Assembly (NCBI GenBank): GCA_947685225.1
Contig: CANTUV010000035.1
Location: 8,377,501 to 8,441,500, forward strand
Source of the DNA: Garcia nutans
Taxonomy: Eukaryota > Streptophyta > Magnoliopsida > Malpighiales > Euphorbiaceae
Direction of reading: 5' to 3'
Length of the DNA: 64,000 nucleotides
In this document: piece by piece, positions 24,979 through 37,378 of the stretch
Position numbering within the stretch: position 1 is the stretch's first letter
Layout: each line of letters starts with the position of its first letter
Translations under genes and position numbers: made by a program
The notes under the pieces: generated by a model
Told to the model about the DNA's origin: nothing
Databases searched by the model: none
What the model saw: only the letters and a program-made list of their open reading frames with translations

Positions 24979-27375
24979 CGCCCCCCCTAGAGTTGGTGCA
25001 TGTTGCAAAGTTAATAAGCCTAACCTAGAGCTAAAACTCTCAAAAAATAGATGCTGAAAATGCCTTCATGAAGTAAAATGTAAGTTGGCTACACAAAGGA
25101 ACATGTTGAACATTGAAAAACCCATCTTGGTATTTCTCACAAACCAAATGACAGTCGATGTCTTAGTGTTTCATGCATTTGTGGAAAACAGTGTTAGCTG
25201 AGACGTGAATTACTTCTTAATTGTCACACCAGAGATCAATTGGAAGTTGTGGTTGCAATTGAAGGTCATGAAGAAGATATGTTACCCATTGAAACTCATA
25301 AACCGTGTTGGCAATGCCATAATACTTAACTTCACTGGAAGAATGAGATACTGAGTTTTGTTTTTTTACTTTTCCATAAGATTAGGGCATTGCTAAGAAA
25401 TATATAGAAGCCAGTAATTAATTTCTTTGTATTTGCAAATGGCCCAGTCAGCATCACTGAATGCTTAGAGTGGTAAATTATTAGCTCTAGGGTAAAAAAA
25501 AAAAGCCTTGACTTGGGTTGCCTTTAAGATATCAATGAATGTCTTATGGTGATTAAACCAATTGACTCAGTTGTTGAACAGCAAATGTGACATCTGGTTA
25601 AGTAAAGCCTGCATAGATAAGTCTTCCAGTGAGTCTATGATATGGTTATGGGTCAGAAAGCAGCGATTCTTCAATAGCAGTTAGGTTGATGCCTTTTGAA
25701 ATTAGAATAGTTGTAGATCAAAAATTAGTTAGACTGGCATCTTAAGATGGTTAATGAATAAACCATTGAAGGAACGGGCAATTTCAATGCCCAAGAAGTG
25801 CTTTGGTGGGCTCAAATCTTTAATGGTAATTTTTTTTGGTGAAGATAGGACTTCAATGGCTATTACTGGTAATGAAGACATCATCAACGTATACCAGAAG
25901 GGTAAGCGTTGGTCATGAGGAGATTGAGTGAAGCCATACTTTTGTAACTTCTTCAAAAACTCAATATTCCACTAGTATCAAGCTTGCTTCAAGCCTCATT
26001 CCTTTACTTTCTCTAACACACCTCTTCCTCAATGAAGCCATTAAGAAATGCATTGTTAATGTCCAACTAATTGAGATACCAAGTTTTTACAGCTACTATG
26101 GCTAAAAAGATTGGAACAGTTATTGGTTTAGCAGCTGGAGAGAACCTCTCATTAAAATCCATCCCTTCAATTTGGTTGTGCCCCTTAGCCATAAGCCAAG
26201 CCTTGAAACGATTCATACTTCCATCTAACTTTAACTTTAGTTTGTAAACTCATATGGATCCTATGGGTTTCTTTCTAAGAGGAAGGCCTGTAATCAGCCA
26301 AATTTCATTTTTCTCCAAAGCCCTAAGTTCCTTTTCCATGACCTATACCCATTTCTGAATGTTTGATTGCTTCTCTATAAGTATGAGGTTCTTAAACAGT
26401 TGACAAATTAGCTAAAAAAACATAAGTGTGCATTTATGAGTTGTCCAGAAGTAAAAGAAAAGGCTAAGTTGGTTTCAAAATCTTTTAGCCATACTAGTAT
26501 TTTGGTAATTCTTGTGCTTATTTTTAGTGGCGGCAGGGAAGTGTCTAAGAATGTAGTTTGACCTGATTGTGAATTAGTACCTATGGTTGTTAGAGTGAAA
26601 TTGGGCACCTATAAGTTTGGATTGATGGTGTTAATGTTGGTATATGGTTTGGTATGTGATATATAAGGTTGAATTGGCAATATGTTATGATTTGAAACTA
26701 TAGGTCTGATATGAGATTGTTGGTTGAAGTTAGAATTGACTATAAAGTATTATGATATAAGTTGTGGTAAATTAGAGTTTGGATTATGTGGGAATGAAGC
26801 AAGTTTGTAGGGATAGTTTTGTTCATGGAATTGAACATCCCTGGAAGCAAAAATGGTCGGATTATGAATATCAGAAAGTTTGAAAGCCTTTTGGCCAGGG
26901 GATTGACCAAATCTAAGATCAAATTTATGTTTGTGAGGTTGGTTATTCTTAACAAAGGCTAGACAACCAAAATTTTGAAGCAATAATCCAGACTCTTGTG
27001 AAATAGAAGATGGTATGAAATTTTTCAATTTAAAAAGCTTGTTGGTAATCTATTGATTAAGAAGGTGGCATGAAGGACAACCTCACCCTAAAACTTAGTA
27101 AGGAAACCTGATTGAATCAACAAAGCTCTTACAATTTGCAAAATATGTCCGTGTTTGCATTCCACAACTAGAGTGTTACAACTTCTTTGATGGATAGTTC
27201 CTAAGGCTTGTAGAAGAGTTTGGCATTTATATGCTAAGAATTCAAAACCATTACCGGTACGAAGAACTTTAATTTTGGTATTGAATTAGGTCTCAATCAT
27301 TATAAAAATCTTGGTTAAGATTGAAATGGTCCAGGATTTATGGTTAATGAGATGAATCCATGTGATGAATATTGG
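24680..27375 (-). mobile_element. 5'-truncated copia retrotransposon relic (integrase, reverse transcriptase, 3' LTR)
   Basis: Read on the minus strand from 27375 downward, broken frames give copia polyprotein pieces in order: integrase (TWIHLINHKSWTISI near 27350, then G.GFEFLAYKCQTLLQALG near 27240), the integrase tail (NFGCLAFV near 26960 and SRDVQFHEQNYP near 26830), and reverse transcriptase (IKDLSPPKHFLGIEIARS near 25800). A purine-rich tract (plus-strand CCCCCCC at 24981-24987) is followed by a likely 3' LTR of 299 bases (24680-24978), with TG...CA ends: plus-strand TGTAAGAGAG to GTTCTTCA. Gag, protease and the 5' LTR are missing; homology ends abruptly at about 27375. Several frameshifts and stops make it dead. 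Confidence 0.8.
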
Positions 27376-27387
27376 CATGAATATATT

Positions 27388-27475
27388 TGTTTTATATATA
27401 TTTTGTATATGTTATATATATATATATTTATTATGTATAATGAGAATATAATAATAAAAAAATTATTTATAAATA
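27388..27475. repeat. Second copy of the AT-rich segment seen at 23376-23465
   Basis: Both copies run through TGTTTTATATATATT, TGTATAT, a TA-rich middle, GAGAATAT and ATTTAT.AATAAA, in the same orientation. By eye they agree at roughly four of five positions. They lie just outside the truncated end of the copia relic and about 1.2 kb beyond its other end. Confidence 0.6.
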
Positions 27476-27479
27476 AAAA

Positions 27480-29600
27480 ATATTAAAAGCGTGCCAAGTA
27501 CTGCAAAGAGTTAACTAAATGACGCACTGAATGATATTATTGTAATTTTCTAAGGGTATTATTGTAATTACATAACTAAATGAATGATATTATTGTAATT
27601 TTATAATCTATGTTAATCCATTTTAGTTTATTCATGCACTGCAAAGAGCTATATCACATAAATCTTCGCACATCAGCATAGAAGGGATTGTTTATTATGT
27701 AAATATTTGAGCATAAGAAATCAAGCGGTTACTTGAAGAGTTTGGAGATTAAAATGACAAATCGTGCTAAGTATAAAGGGTCATCAATGTATTATATTTT
27801 TATTTTTTTTTAATTATTTTCAAAATGAAAAATTAAAATTATGAAAAACATGTTTACTTAATATTATTTTTCAATTTCTATTTTTATTAAATAATATTTA
27901 AACAACATTCTTTTTTAAATATTTTATAAAAATATAATCACATAAACAATTTCATAATCTTTATATTTATTTATTTTTAAATTAAAAGTAGAATTACAAT
28001 TAAATAATCTTTTTAAATAAAATAAAAAAATTTTAAATTATTATAAAATTAAAATATGAGAAATAAAAATAAAAACAATTTTAATCTAAGTGAAAAACAA
28101 ATACTGATATTACCTAGCAAGTATAAAAAATTATTTTCTAGCAAATGGAAAGTATTTCTAGAATAAACAATAATTTCTATTTTCTATTTTTCATTTGAAA
28201 AATTTTAAAATAATTGAAATTTGTTTTCCATCATTAACCAGCTTCTTGGTTTCTCCATCTAAATTTTAATGAAAAAGGTTGTCCAAATTGAAGGTTAGAT
28301 GAATGAGGCCTAAAAGCTTCTCTGCAACCTCTGATTTTTATACCTCCATAAATGACTTCTTATTGAGAAAATTAAGTTTCCACCAAAAATTTTCAATATC
28401 AAATAGAGAGAAAAAAAAAAAGAATCTCTCAAATGAAAATCAAAGAGCGATTAGTCCTTTGACATGATGTCCTAACTTCTATGGTTAAATTTTTTTTAAG
28501 CCCAATTGAGAAACAGATAAGAGAATGAAAGCTTAGGGTAGTTGAGAGTTCTACAATGGGATTAAATAATTAAAATATTAATGCAATTAGAATTAGTGAT
28601 GTGATTTTATTTTATTTTATACATAAAAAAATTTATAAATCTTACTCAGGAGTGAAAAAAGGGAATATATATAGTCATTTTCAATTAATTTGAAATTAAA
28701 CTTAGTTAAATTGAGTTTATAAATAAAAAATTTCAAATTTGAGTCACTAAATAATTAGGAAATTATCCAAGGCTAGGCCACATTTTACATATAATTTGAG
28801 TTAGGGGTGAGCATGATTTAATCTAATCCAGAGATTTAAAATTTTCCAAAATCATTTTAAAATTTGAGAATTTTAAAAATACAATATCCAAACCCATTAT
28901 ATAAAAATCTCCATATTATCTTGTTTCATAATTTTTAGACAATTCGGTTATTTTCAATGTGATCTATAGTAAAAGTGTATTATAAAAAATAAAAATTTAT
29001 TTCATAAAAGATTTAAATATTTAAAAAAAATTAAACTATTAATGAAATTCATTAGTTTTTATAAAAAAAAAACTATAAATTCACATATTGTCAAACACTA
29101 ATGTAAATTGAAAATTTAAGCTTACTTTAAATTTGTCTAAATTATATACATTTATTCATGTATTTTTTTAATAGCATTATGCATATATTTTTGTTCTTTA
29201 TGAATTACCTATTTATGTATATACACATTTTTAACTATAATTAAATATTATTTTTATATTAATTATTGAGCATGTGACAATTTCAATTACATTTAACAAA
29301 TTACATATGCTTAATATTCATTAAATTATTTTTAATATATTAATTTCTAAGAATTATTTTGTATACTTTATCCTCTATATTAATAATACAAAACGTAAAA
29401 AATCAATTATTAAATTCAAAACAGTTCTCAATATGAATAAAATTTAAGATCCAAAACTATCTCGTATTATAAAATCAGTATAATTTGATTCGGAGAAAAT
29501 TAAAAAAAATCAATGAAACTTTTTTATTCTAAATGTTTTTTATCTGATTATTTAAATTGATTTAGAGATTGATTAATTTGAACCCTTTGGTCTTTAAATA
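27480..29600. other. AT-rich intergenic DNA
   Basis: No gene found. TAGGGGTGAGCATGATTTAATC at about 28802 looks like the start of a hAT-type element, but I found no matching other end. The remainder is long A/T tracts. Confidence 0.45.
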
Positions 29601-29607
29601 GACAAAA

Positions 29608-29663
<56 letters not shown>
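29601..29663. repeat. AAAT/AAT microsatellite
   Basis: A few AAAT units grade into about fifteen AAT units. Confidence 0.9.
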
Positions 29664-29666
<3 letters not shown>

Positions 29667-29689
29667 AGAATTTAAAAAAAAATAATGAA

Positions 29690-30083
29690 AGAAAAACCCT
29701 AGGACGTAGGTGGTTGAAGGGGGCCCAATAAGCATCTCTGTTTGTAGAAAGAATGCACCTCAAAGGAGGAAGGGGTGGGGAACTACACTCCCAGAAGCTT
29801 GGTTTTATCACTTTCTGCCAACAACTGCCGAATCCCTCCGCTCCATGTGATCTCTGCACTCATTCATTTCACAACTGCATGCTTCTGTGCATCAACAACC
29901 GCCGTTGGTTGTGGTCCAATTAAAGCCCCCACTCACTCTTCTCCAACAATCAACATTTCAATCTCATATTTCATGTCTGCCTCTGCTTTTGTGGGATTAA
30001 GAAGATGCTAAAAAAGATAATTGGAATACTCCTCTTAAGTCCGTTCCAGTCCTACCGCAAAGGAAAAATTACTGCACTCATGT
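29690..30083. other. GC-richer island of unknown nature
   Basis: About 390 bases with clearly more G and C than the flanks, bounded by the AAT microsatellite and a hAT MITE. It contains short frames on both strands (plus 29775-30011, minus 29548-29859) without family motifs. It could be a relic of a gene or promoter. Confidence 0.35.
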
Positions 30084-30091
30084 CACAATAG

Positions 30092-30545
30092 TAGGGCCAT
30101 ACATGGACCGAATTGTGCTAGATATGGCTATTACCCGCAGCCAAAAATAAAATCCAAATCCGACCCTAGCCCAAATAGTGCAGGCTACTCAGCCCGCTCG
30201 AGCCTACGGACTGAATATTCGAGTAGCTCAAAATATTTTATTTATATTTTTTAATTATTAATATTATAATTTTTATTAAATTCTCTTATACTATTTTACA
30301 TATTATTTTTTAAGTTATTAATACAATAATTTTTGTTATATACAAATTATACATAAAAATCAATTATTTATAAATATTAATATAATTGAGCGGAGCAGCT
30401 TAAAGTTTTTATCTTTAGGCCCGAAACCCAACCTGATTGGCATCGAATTCACCCATTGAACCCAACGTCTTGTCCAATTTTTTAAACCATCCCCAATCCA
30501 GCCAAGTCAGGCCATCTGAGCCAACAGGCCACATGCACGGCCCTG
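30092..30545. mobile_element. hAT-type MITE
   Basis: A 454-base element with inverted ends: left TAGGGCCATACATG and reverse complement of the right CAGGGCCGTGCATG. The flanks CACAATAG (30084-30091) and AACAATAG (30546-30553) agree at seven of eight positions, matching the 8-bp target duplication of hAT transposons. The middle is AT-rich; the arms carry GCCC/GGGC-rich words. No coding capacity. Confidence 0.8.
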
Positions 30546-30639
30546 AACAATAGAATTCAAATACACTGCATCAAAAGACGTGCAACAGAAACACCAAAAA
30601 TTAAATAAATGAATAAGAAATATTATTTGGACCTTCAAC

Positions 30640-31260
30640 CAGGAGAAGCAGAAATTATGAAATTAACCATTTAATAACAGGGAAAGATGAGAATTATTTA
30701 CAATAGTACTTTCTAGTAAGTTCGCCGCATACATATTCACAATAGAAGTATTTACAAAAAAGAATTTCCCATCCCAATCTCATCATATTTTCCCTTTCAA
30801 CCAGTTGATCAGCATCTTATCATCGACAAGTGTCTAGCATATACCTTGGCATACATTGACAAACATCTTTTTCGCAGAATGAGCATGCAGTACCAGATAT
30901 CAGATTATATCTAAGCCAATTCATTTAAGACCCTGCACATCCAATCTTTTCCTGTTCAAAGATCAACCTTTTGTCTTTTGTGTTTCTATGTCGAGAATTC
31001 CTTGCAGATGTTCTTCCAAGTCATCTCTAGATTAAACACATCAAATATGTTTTCTAAACTAAACAGCTCTATCCTCAACTTGAACTGATTTTCAGATTCA
31101 GCGCAACAGCTGAAGTAGCTAAGGCAGATATAAGCATTTTCTTTCTGTTTTAGTTTTCCATTAATCTTAATTATATTTAATACAATGTTACAGGCTGGGT
31201 TGTTGAAAGATATCACTGGATGCAATCACTAGTCCATTAACTCCCAGCCAGTTCTATTCT
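30640..31260 (-). other. Probable 3' untranslated and downstream region of the minus-strand gene at 31261-33205
   Basis: It follows directly after the stop codon at 31261-31263. It is less AT-rich than the DNA to its left and contains no separate gene that I can support; an open frame at 30986-31225 has no known motif. Confidence 0.4.
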
Positions 31261-33205
31261 TCAGAAATTCTGAACAGAAGAAAGCCACTCCATGTAGTTA
31301 TTTCCCTCTGCATATTCAGTGAAAACAATTACTTAGCATGGATGTTAAATTTTAACTCATGTACAGTACAGAAAAGCATCTTCCACAACCAATGAACAAA
31401 AAGAATATCAAATAAACAAGTTTATACCCAGATTTTTCAGGGTAAAAATGACATTCCACCATCATGAGTAAAAGAGGATACCAAGGGTTTCTCCATAAAC
31501 CAAAACAGTCTAAAAAACAAGGAATTATTAAAAAAAAATGCCCCCAAATATAAAAATTATTTTCAAACATACTCACTTTTCTTTTCTTTTTTTCCTTCCA
31601 AAAAAACCCATTTTTTAGAGGTAGGTATACTTTACTTTTAGAGGTATACACTTAATATACATTTAGTATATTAAAGTTATATCAAAACACGGAGATATTT
31701 TGTGGAAAAAAAGTTTAAAAAAGTGACATAATGTAATTTTCTCAAAAAAACAATTATACCTTTGAAGACTAAAAACACAGGACTTGCATATAGTTAATTG
31801 AAAATAATATCATTGATCAGTTTGCTAGGAGACAGCTCCATCCCGCCAAACTAATCCATTCAGTTCAACATTGCTATTTGCCATTAACAAAGTTGGCAGT
31901 CATTTTCAAAGGATAACGTCACTTGCCTCACTGAGAGTTATTCAGTAGGTAGCGACACTTATATTTCGTGTCTATGATTAGTGGTGACAAACTGACAATA
32001 ACCATGTTCTTCCTAGACACGAACTAGTGTGATCATGCCATAATTGGCATGACAATGCTTTTAAACGGAAGGCCACATTTGCCAACACCTTGTGAGAGGG
32101 TTCCAAACTTTTTTTATGAATACCTATAATCAACTCACTTGAACCTATTGAAACTGTCACTTTTTCACTAAATGCACTCAATGAACAACTATTTGATAAA
32201 CCATTGTTTGCAACTGAGGTCCATTGTTTATAGAATTCTGAACTTTTTTTCTAGCACTACATATCCCTGAACTATAACTGAAGATCTATTCACTCAATTA
32301 AACAATTATAAGCTCTTTGCATCCATAAGTAGGGCACAAAGAAATGTATTTTATGAATTTACCTTACATGTCCTTCATTTAGCTATATGCCTTGTAAATA
32401 CAATTTGAGAAGCTTTTCAGAAAACATTTTTCAGGCAGTCAGTGACACACTGCTAGCTGAAATGAAATATGCAATCACCAATCCATACAGCTTAACAATA
32501 GCAGAAACTGAGCAATGATTCAAATAAAATAAAATAAAAATTGTTTCCTAGATAACAAGAAACATTACCAATAAAGCACCCAAAAAAGTCAATAACTTAA
32601 AATGTTTCAAAGGTTTTACAAAGAAACAAATTCTTAAACTTCAAAAGGCAATCAAAACAGCTAAAACAACACAAAATAAAACATAATAAAAACAAAAACC
32701 AGAAACTAGAAGAAATTAAAAGCAAAAAGGACCCTTATATCTTACCAGAAGAGAACTCATTTGGTAAATTCTTGATAGCACTTAACAGCTGGTTAGTTGA
32801 GTTTTCCACTAATTCCTTGCAACCAGGCTTGTAACAGGGAACCAGCACAGCAAAACCATCATCTTTCTCATCATCGCTTCTAAACTCAGGTCCGTGAGGC
32901 TCAACCCATCCAATGGACCAATCTGGGCCATCTGATTCTGACCCTGATAAGCAAACCCCACCATCTGATGGCACCAAAACTGCATCACCATATTGCTTAT
33001 CAACTCTCCTCTCTTCTCTACTGTGCCATTTCCTCTTAACCTTTCTTTGTGAGGCTAAATTATTTTTGGGGAATTTAATAGAGTCAAGCTCTCTCAATCC
33101 AGAACCCCAATCAGTTGATGAATTCAAAGAAGAGCCATTTGAGACAGGTTCTTTCTCCTTCCCACTCCAAATCCACCATGAAAAACGGGTCAAAGAAACA
33201 GCCAT
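31261..33205 (-). CDS. Small plant-specific protein of unknown function
   Basis: Two exons: 32746-33205 (ATG at 33205, protein start MAVSLTRFSWWIW) and 31261-31307, which adds GNNYMEWLSSVQNF and a TGA. The 1.4-kb intron has a GTAAG donor and a TGCAG acceptor, and phase 1 matches on both sides; total 168 residues. Conserved-looking blocks are KVKRKWHSREERRVDKQY, AVLVPSDGG, DGPDWSIGWVEPHGPEF and FAVLVPCY. I recognise this combination from small plant proteins without a known role, but cannot give a function. No clear signal peptide; the Trp-rich start with the basic KVKRKWHSREER stretch might be a targeting or nuclear signal (inference). An upstream in-frame ATG at 33265 would add 20 residues; the conserved MAVSLTR start is preferred. 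Confidence 0.8.
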
Positions 33206-34030
33206 TTCTTGCCTCCCACTTTCAAAAAGAAATAGATTTTGCGAAGTTCCTGCCTTTTGCAGCAACCAGACGACTAAAAAGTGGTCGATTCCATTTTAAT
33301 GAAACTAAAGAATATATCAAATTTAGGGAAAATATGAATTTAACCTATCAAACCCATTAATCTCTCAAATTATAGCAATTAAGAAGGCCAAATCCTTCCA
33401 AAAAGAGGAAGAGAACAATCAATGATAACCAGAGAATTGTTTTTTAAAAAATATCGCCTGTAAAGACTATCCAATTAATGGGTCATTATCTAAGAATAAG
33501 AAATATCAGTCCACTTTCTTGAGTCCAACTCCAAGCAAAAATCACCATAACTATAAACCCATAAAAATAGAGAACTAAATCCTTCAAAAACCTAGTTGAA
33601 ACCAAAATTAATCGTGTATTGAACACCGACCAAAAAGGAAATAGTCCAAAACAACTGGTAAGAAATAAACCCAGAAGAGCCAAAATTGCTTTATCGTTTA
33701 GATAAAATATACCCGTTAAAAGCCCATAACTTTTTGTAATCTCCAACCTAGAAATAGCTGTAATCTAGATTTAAACACCAAAATTTTCACCTAATTTTCA
33801 ATATATTAAAATCAAATAACCCAAATTTTTGTTTTCAAAACAAGCCACGACTTTGCGCAAAAATAGAAATTTCTCCCTGATCTCAGAGGAACGAACACGG
33901 TCATGTACAGTTCCACACACACTAAACGTTTTGCCGGAAAATACAAAACTCTTTTTCAAAAACAGAAACGTTTCGCCGATAAAAAAACAAATATGAAAAG
34001 AACAAGAGAAATTCTGATTCTATTCACCGG

Positions 34031-34040
<10 letters not shown>

Positions 34041-34063
<23 letters not shown>
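34041..34063. repeat. GA microsatellite in the probable 5' leader of the minus-strand gene
   Basis: An uninterrupted AG run directly after a short AT run. On the minus strand it reads CT, as is common in plant 5' leaders. A CT run also occurs on the plus strand at 34180-34192. Confidence 0.85.
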
Positions 34064-34250
34064 CAATTGGTGAATTTATCAAAAACAAAAATTTTAGAGA
34101 AACAAAAATTGGGGAATTATTCCCAAAAAAAATACAACCATAACTATATATGTCTCTGTCTTCGCACTCCCACTTTCTACTCTCTCTCTCTCTACTCTCT
34201 AGTTTATCTCTCTACTACAAAACCAACTGACAAAGCTCTGTCATCTCTGC

Positions 34251-34260
34251 CTTTTATAAG
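34251..34260 (-). promoter_or_regulatory. TATA box for the minus-strand gene
   Basis: CTTATAAAAG on the minus strand, about 1.05 kb upstream of the ATG. This implies a leader of about 1 kb; part of it may be an intron removed in the 5' UTR, with an acceptor-like GCAG near 33256. Confidence 0.5.
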
Positions 34261-34467
34261 AATCACCAATTCTTAAAATCTTCCACATGCGAGCTTATCA
34301 AGGCAGATCCAACGGTTCAGATTTTGACGATTGTTGATCCACTCAGTAAATAATAAATTAAGACCTTGATTAGACTATTATTTATTTATTAATTAATTTA
34401 TTGTGAATTATTAAATATCTACCTTTGATATGGCGCAAAATGGGGATTGTATGCTGTGCAAATTAGC

Positions 34468-34527
34468 TGACGTGGTAGCCAAATATCCAATCATTGTGTA
34501 TGTGGGGCTCAAGTAACTGACACGTGT
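34468..34527. promoter_or_regulatory. Pair of ACGT-core elements (G-box/ABRE type)
   Basis: TGACGTGG at 34468-34475 and the palindrome ACACGTGT at 34520-34527 lie about 210 to 270 bases upstream of the TATA box. Such ACGT cores bind bZIP factors and occur as ABREs or G-boxes; two close copies make ABA, stress or light response plausible. Inference from motifs only. Confidence 0.5.
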
Positions 34528-34529
34528 AA

Positions 34530-37343
34530 ATTTAGTCAGCGTCTTTTTTTTTTAAATTCCAAATAAATTAAAAAAAGAACTAAAATGAAATGGTTTGTTC
34601 CAAGATACAATAACTACGTGCTTATCCTTGTTAAACTTCTAGGAAATATAAAACTTCCTACGTCTCCAGGAAAATGTGTATAATGTAAAAGATTATTTTT
34701 TTTTTAAACAGGAACGTTAAAAAAAATAAAAAATAAAATGATATCATCTCCGTCACCGGAAATGATGATCTTTAAATAATTATTACTGCCACTGCCATCT
34801 CATTTAAATTATCATTTTTATTTCATATATATTTTTAAAAAAATAATTTTTTTAATATTATCTAAAATTATTTTAAATAAATTAAAATATTTTTATTAAT
34901 TTATTAATATTAAAAAATATTTTGATCTCATTTTATAAATTAATTAATTAATAATAAAGATATAATTAAAAAATAATAATTAATTTTTATTAATTTTATA
35001 AAATAATAATATAAATAAAAATATTTATAAAAATAATAATTTTAAAAAAATAAAAATAATAATTTTTTTTAATTTTATAAAAAAATATTTTAAAAATATA
35101 AACTAACTTATTAATATTAATATTAAAATTATTATGTATTATTTTATTAATTAGTTTATTAATAATAAAAATATAATTTAAAAAATAATAACTAAATTTT
35201 TATGATATAAATGATAAGCTTAATGGGATTTTTTTTTTTTTTGTAAAGATAACGATTTTATTGGTACAGAATTAGGAGTAAATATGAAAAAAATTAGGTC
35301 AAAATGTATCTAATTGTAACATTGACCATATACATACTAATTGACCTAACTACAATATAGGTTAAATACATTTTAATTTTTCAGTTTTAAAAAAATACAT
35401 TTTAATTTGTATTAAAATTTATTATTAAAATGTATTTTGTCAATATTATAATTAAATGCATTTTCATCTATTTCTCGGCATTGTAAATATTTTATTTGAG
35501 ATTTATGCTGAAATTTTTAAAATTGTGAAATTAGAGGATTTAATAAGTAATTTAAATCAAATTTATATCTAAGATTTTTATTTTGATCTTTAGTATAATT
35601 AAAGCTAAAATTCTATCACAATCTCTTTAAAAATAATGAAATATAAAAATTCCTTTTTAGTAAGTTGAGTCTCGTATAATATCAATTTCCATATATCATT
35701 GAATTTGGAGAATATTATATTATATATATTTTTTTATTTTTCAAAAAACATTAAAACAGTCTTTGTATATATTTTATATATTAAATGTATAATAAATATA
35801 TATCTCATATATGTGATGTACAAGTCTGAAAGCAATATATTTTTAAATTAAAAATTAAAAAGTATTTTTAAAATAAAAAGAAAATAATTTTATTTTTTAA
35901 GAGTTTTTGAGAAAATCTCAAATTTAAAATAGCAAAAAAAAATCATTTCTCAGGTTAAATAAAAAAATTTGAAAATAAATAATGAAGCCGAAAATGAAGT
36001 GGACCTGACAATGATAATTGTTCAATGCAAAATAATTCAAATAAAGCTTAAAATTAATTTTAAATTTTTTAATAATAAATATTGAAAAATTTCTTCCCAA
36101 TTCATCACTATTTAATTAAGTTGATTACGCAATAATCATTCATTAAAGAGAGAATTAAAGAAAGCACAACGTAACTTCAATTCATTGTATTGTAAACTGC
36201 TAACCAAAAACAAATTTTTAAAAATTTTATATAACATATGTTTATTTTATTATATTGATTTTTTTTTTTATCAAGAAGAGTAAAGAAATGAGTAATTATG
36301 ATGATGAGATGTTGAAAGAGATTGACAAAGAAATCTATTAAAAAATGTGTTTTATGATATTCTTTCTTTTGCGTGTGATAAAAATTTTATCCCTGTTCTA
36401 ATTTTCTAACGTGTGTCTTTTAATTTCCTGATTTTTTCCCTCAAAAAAAAAATTCCATGATTTTAATACTTTAACGCAACAATTTGACTAAAATACACCA
36501 AAAGGATGTGTATGCTCAATTATTCTCATGGTTAAAAAACACTATCTAAATTGTTAAAATAATAATTTTTAATTTATAGTTGCTTAAAAAAATATAATTT
36601 TTAAAATCAGACTAGATTGGCTGAATTAATTTAACTAAAAATAAAAAATTAGTTCTATTTAAAAATATTGATAAATTAAATTTATAAAAAATTAATCAAA
36701 ATCAATTAAATTTTATTGAACTGGCCAAATCGCATTGCATTAGTTTTTTAAAATTTTAAATTATTTTTAATATAAATAAGAGAAAAAAATAGATTAATTT
36801 TTTATATATATTAAATTTAATATGTGATATTTTTTAATTATTAAAGTATATTTTTATTATTTTTAAGTTCTTATTTTAAATTTTTTTTATTAATATATAT
36901 AAAATAAAAAATATATAATATTACTATATTACTAAACTTAAATTAATTTTATTGAACAGGTTCAACTATGTTGGGTTTAATTTTAAAAATATTGAAAAAA
37001 AAAAGTAAATTAAAACAATTAATTCGATGTATGATTTAGGGAGCATGAGTCAGGTGCTGAGGCTTTATAAAATTAAAAAATTGAAATATATATTTGTTGT
37101 GTCTTTTCAATTCTTTAAGCATGTGAGAGATTAGGGACGGATTATAGGCGTGAGTTACCTTACCGAATTCATTGAATGAATTTGTTTGACTCTAATGAGG
37201 TGGCTGTGGAGGGGAATGTCTAAAAGAACCTAAAAATTTTTTAGGTCCATTAATTTTCAACCAAAAATTTATTCAAATTTGATAAGAGTGTTTTACCGTT
37301 ATTGTGATAGTTTCGTAACCAATTACAAAAGAATGATTTACAC

Positions 37344-37378
<35 letters not shown>

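Noticed and set aside
28802..29600. A hAT element beginning TAGGGGTGAGCA
   Set aside because: Only one plausible end could be found, with no inverted partner or 8-bp duplication.
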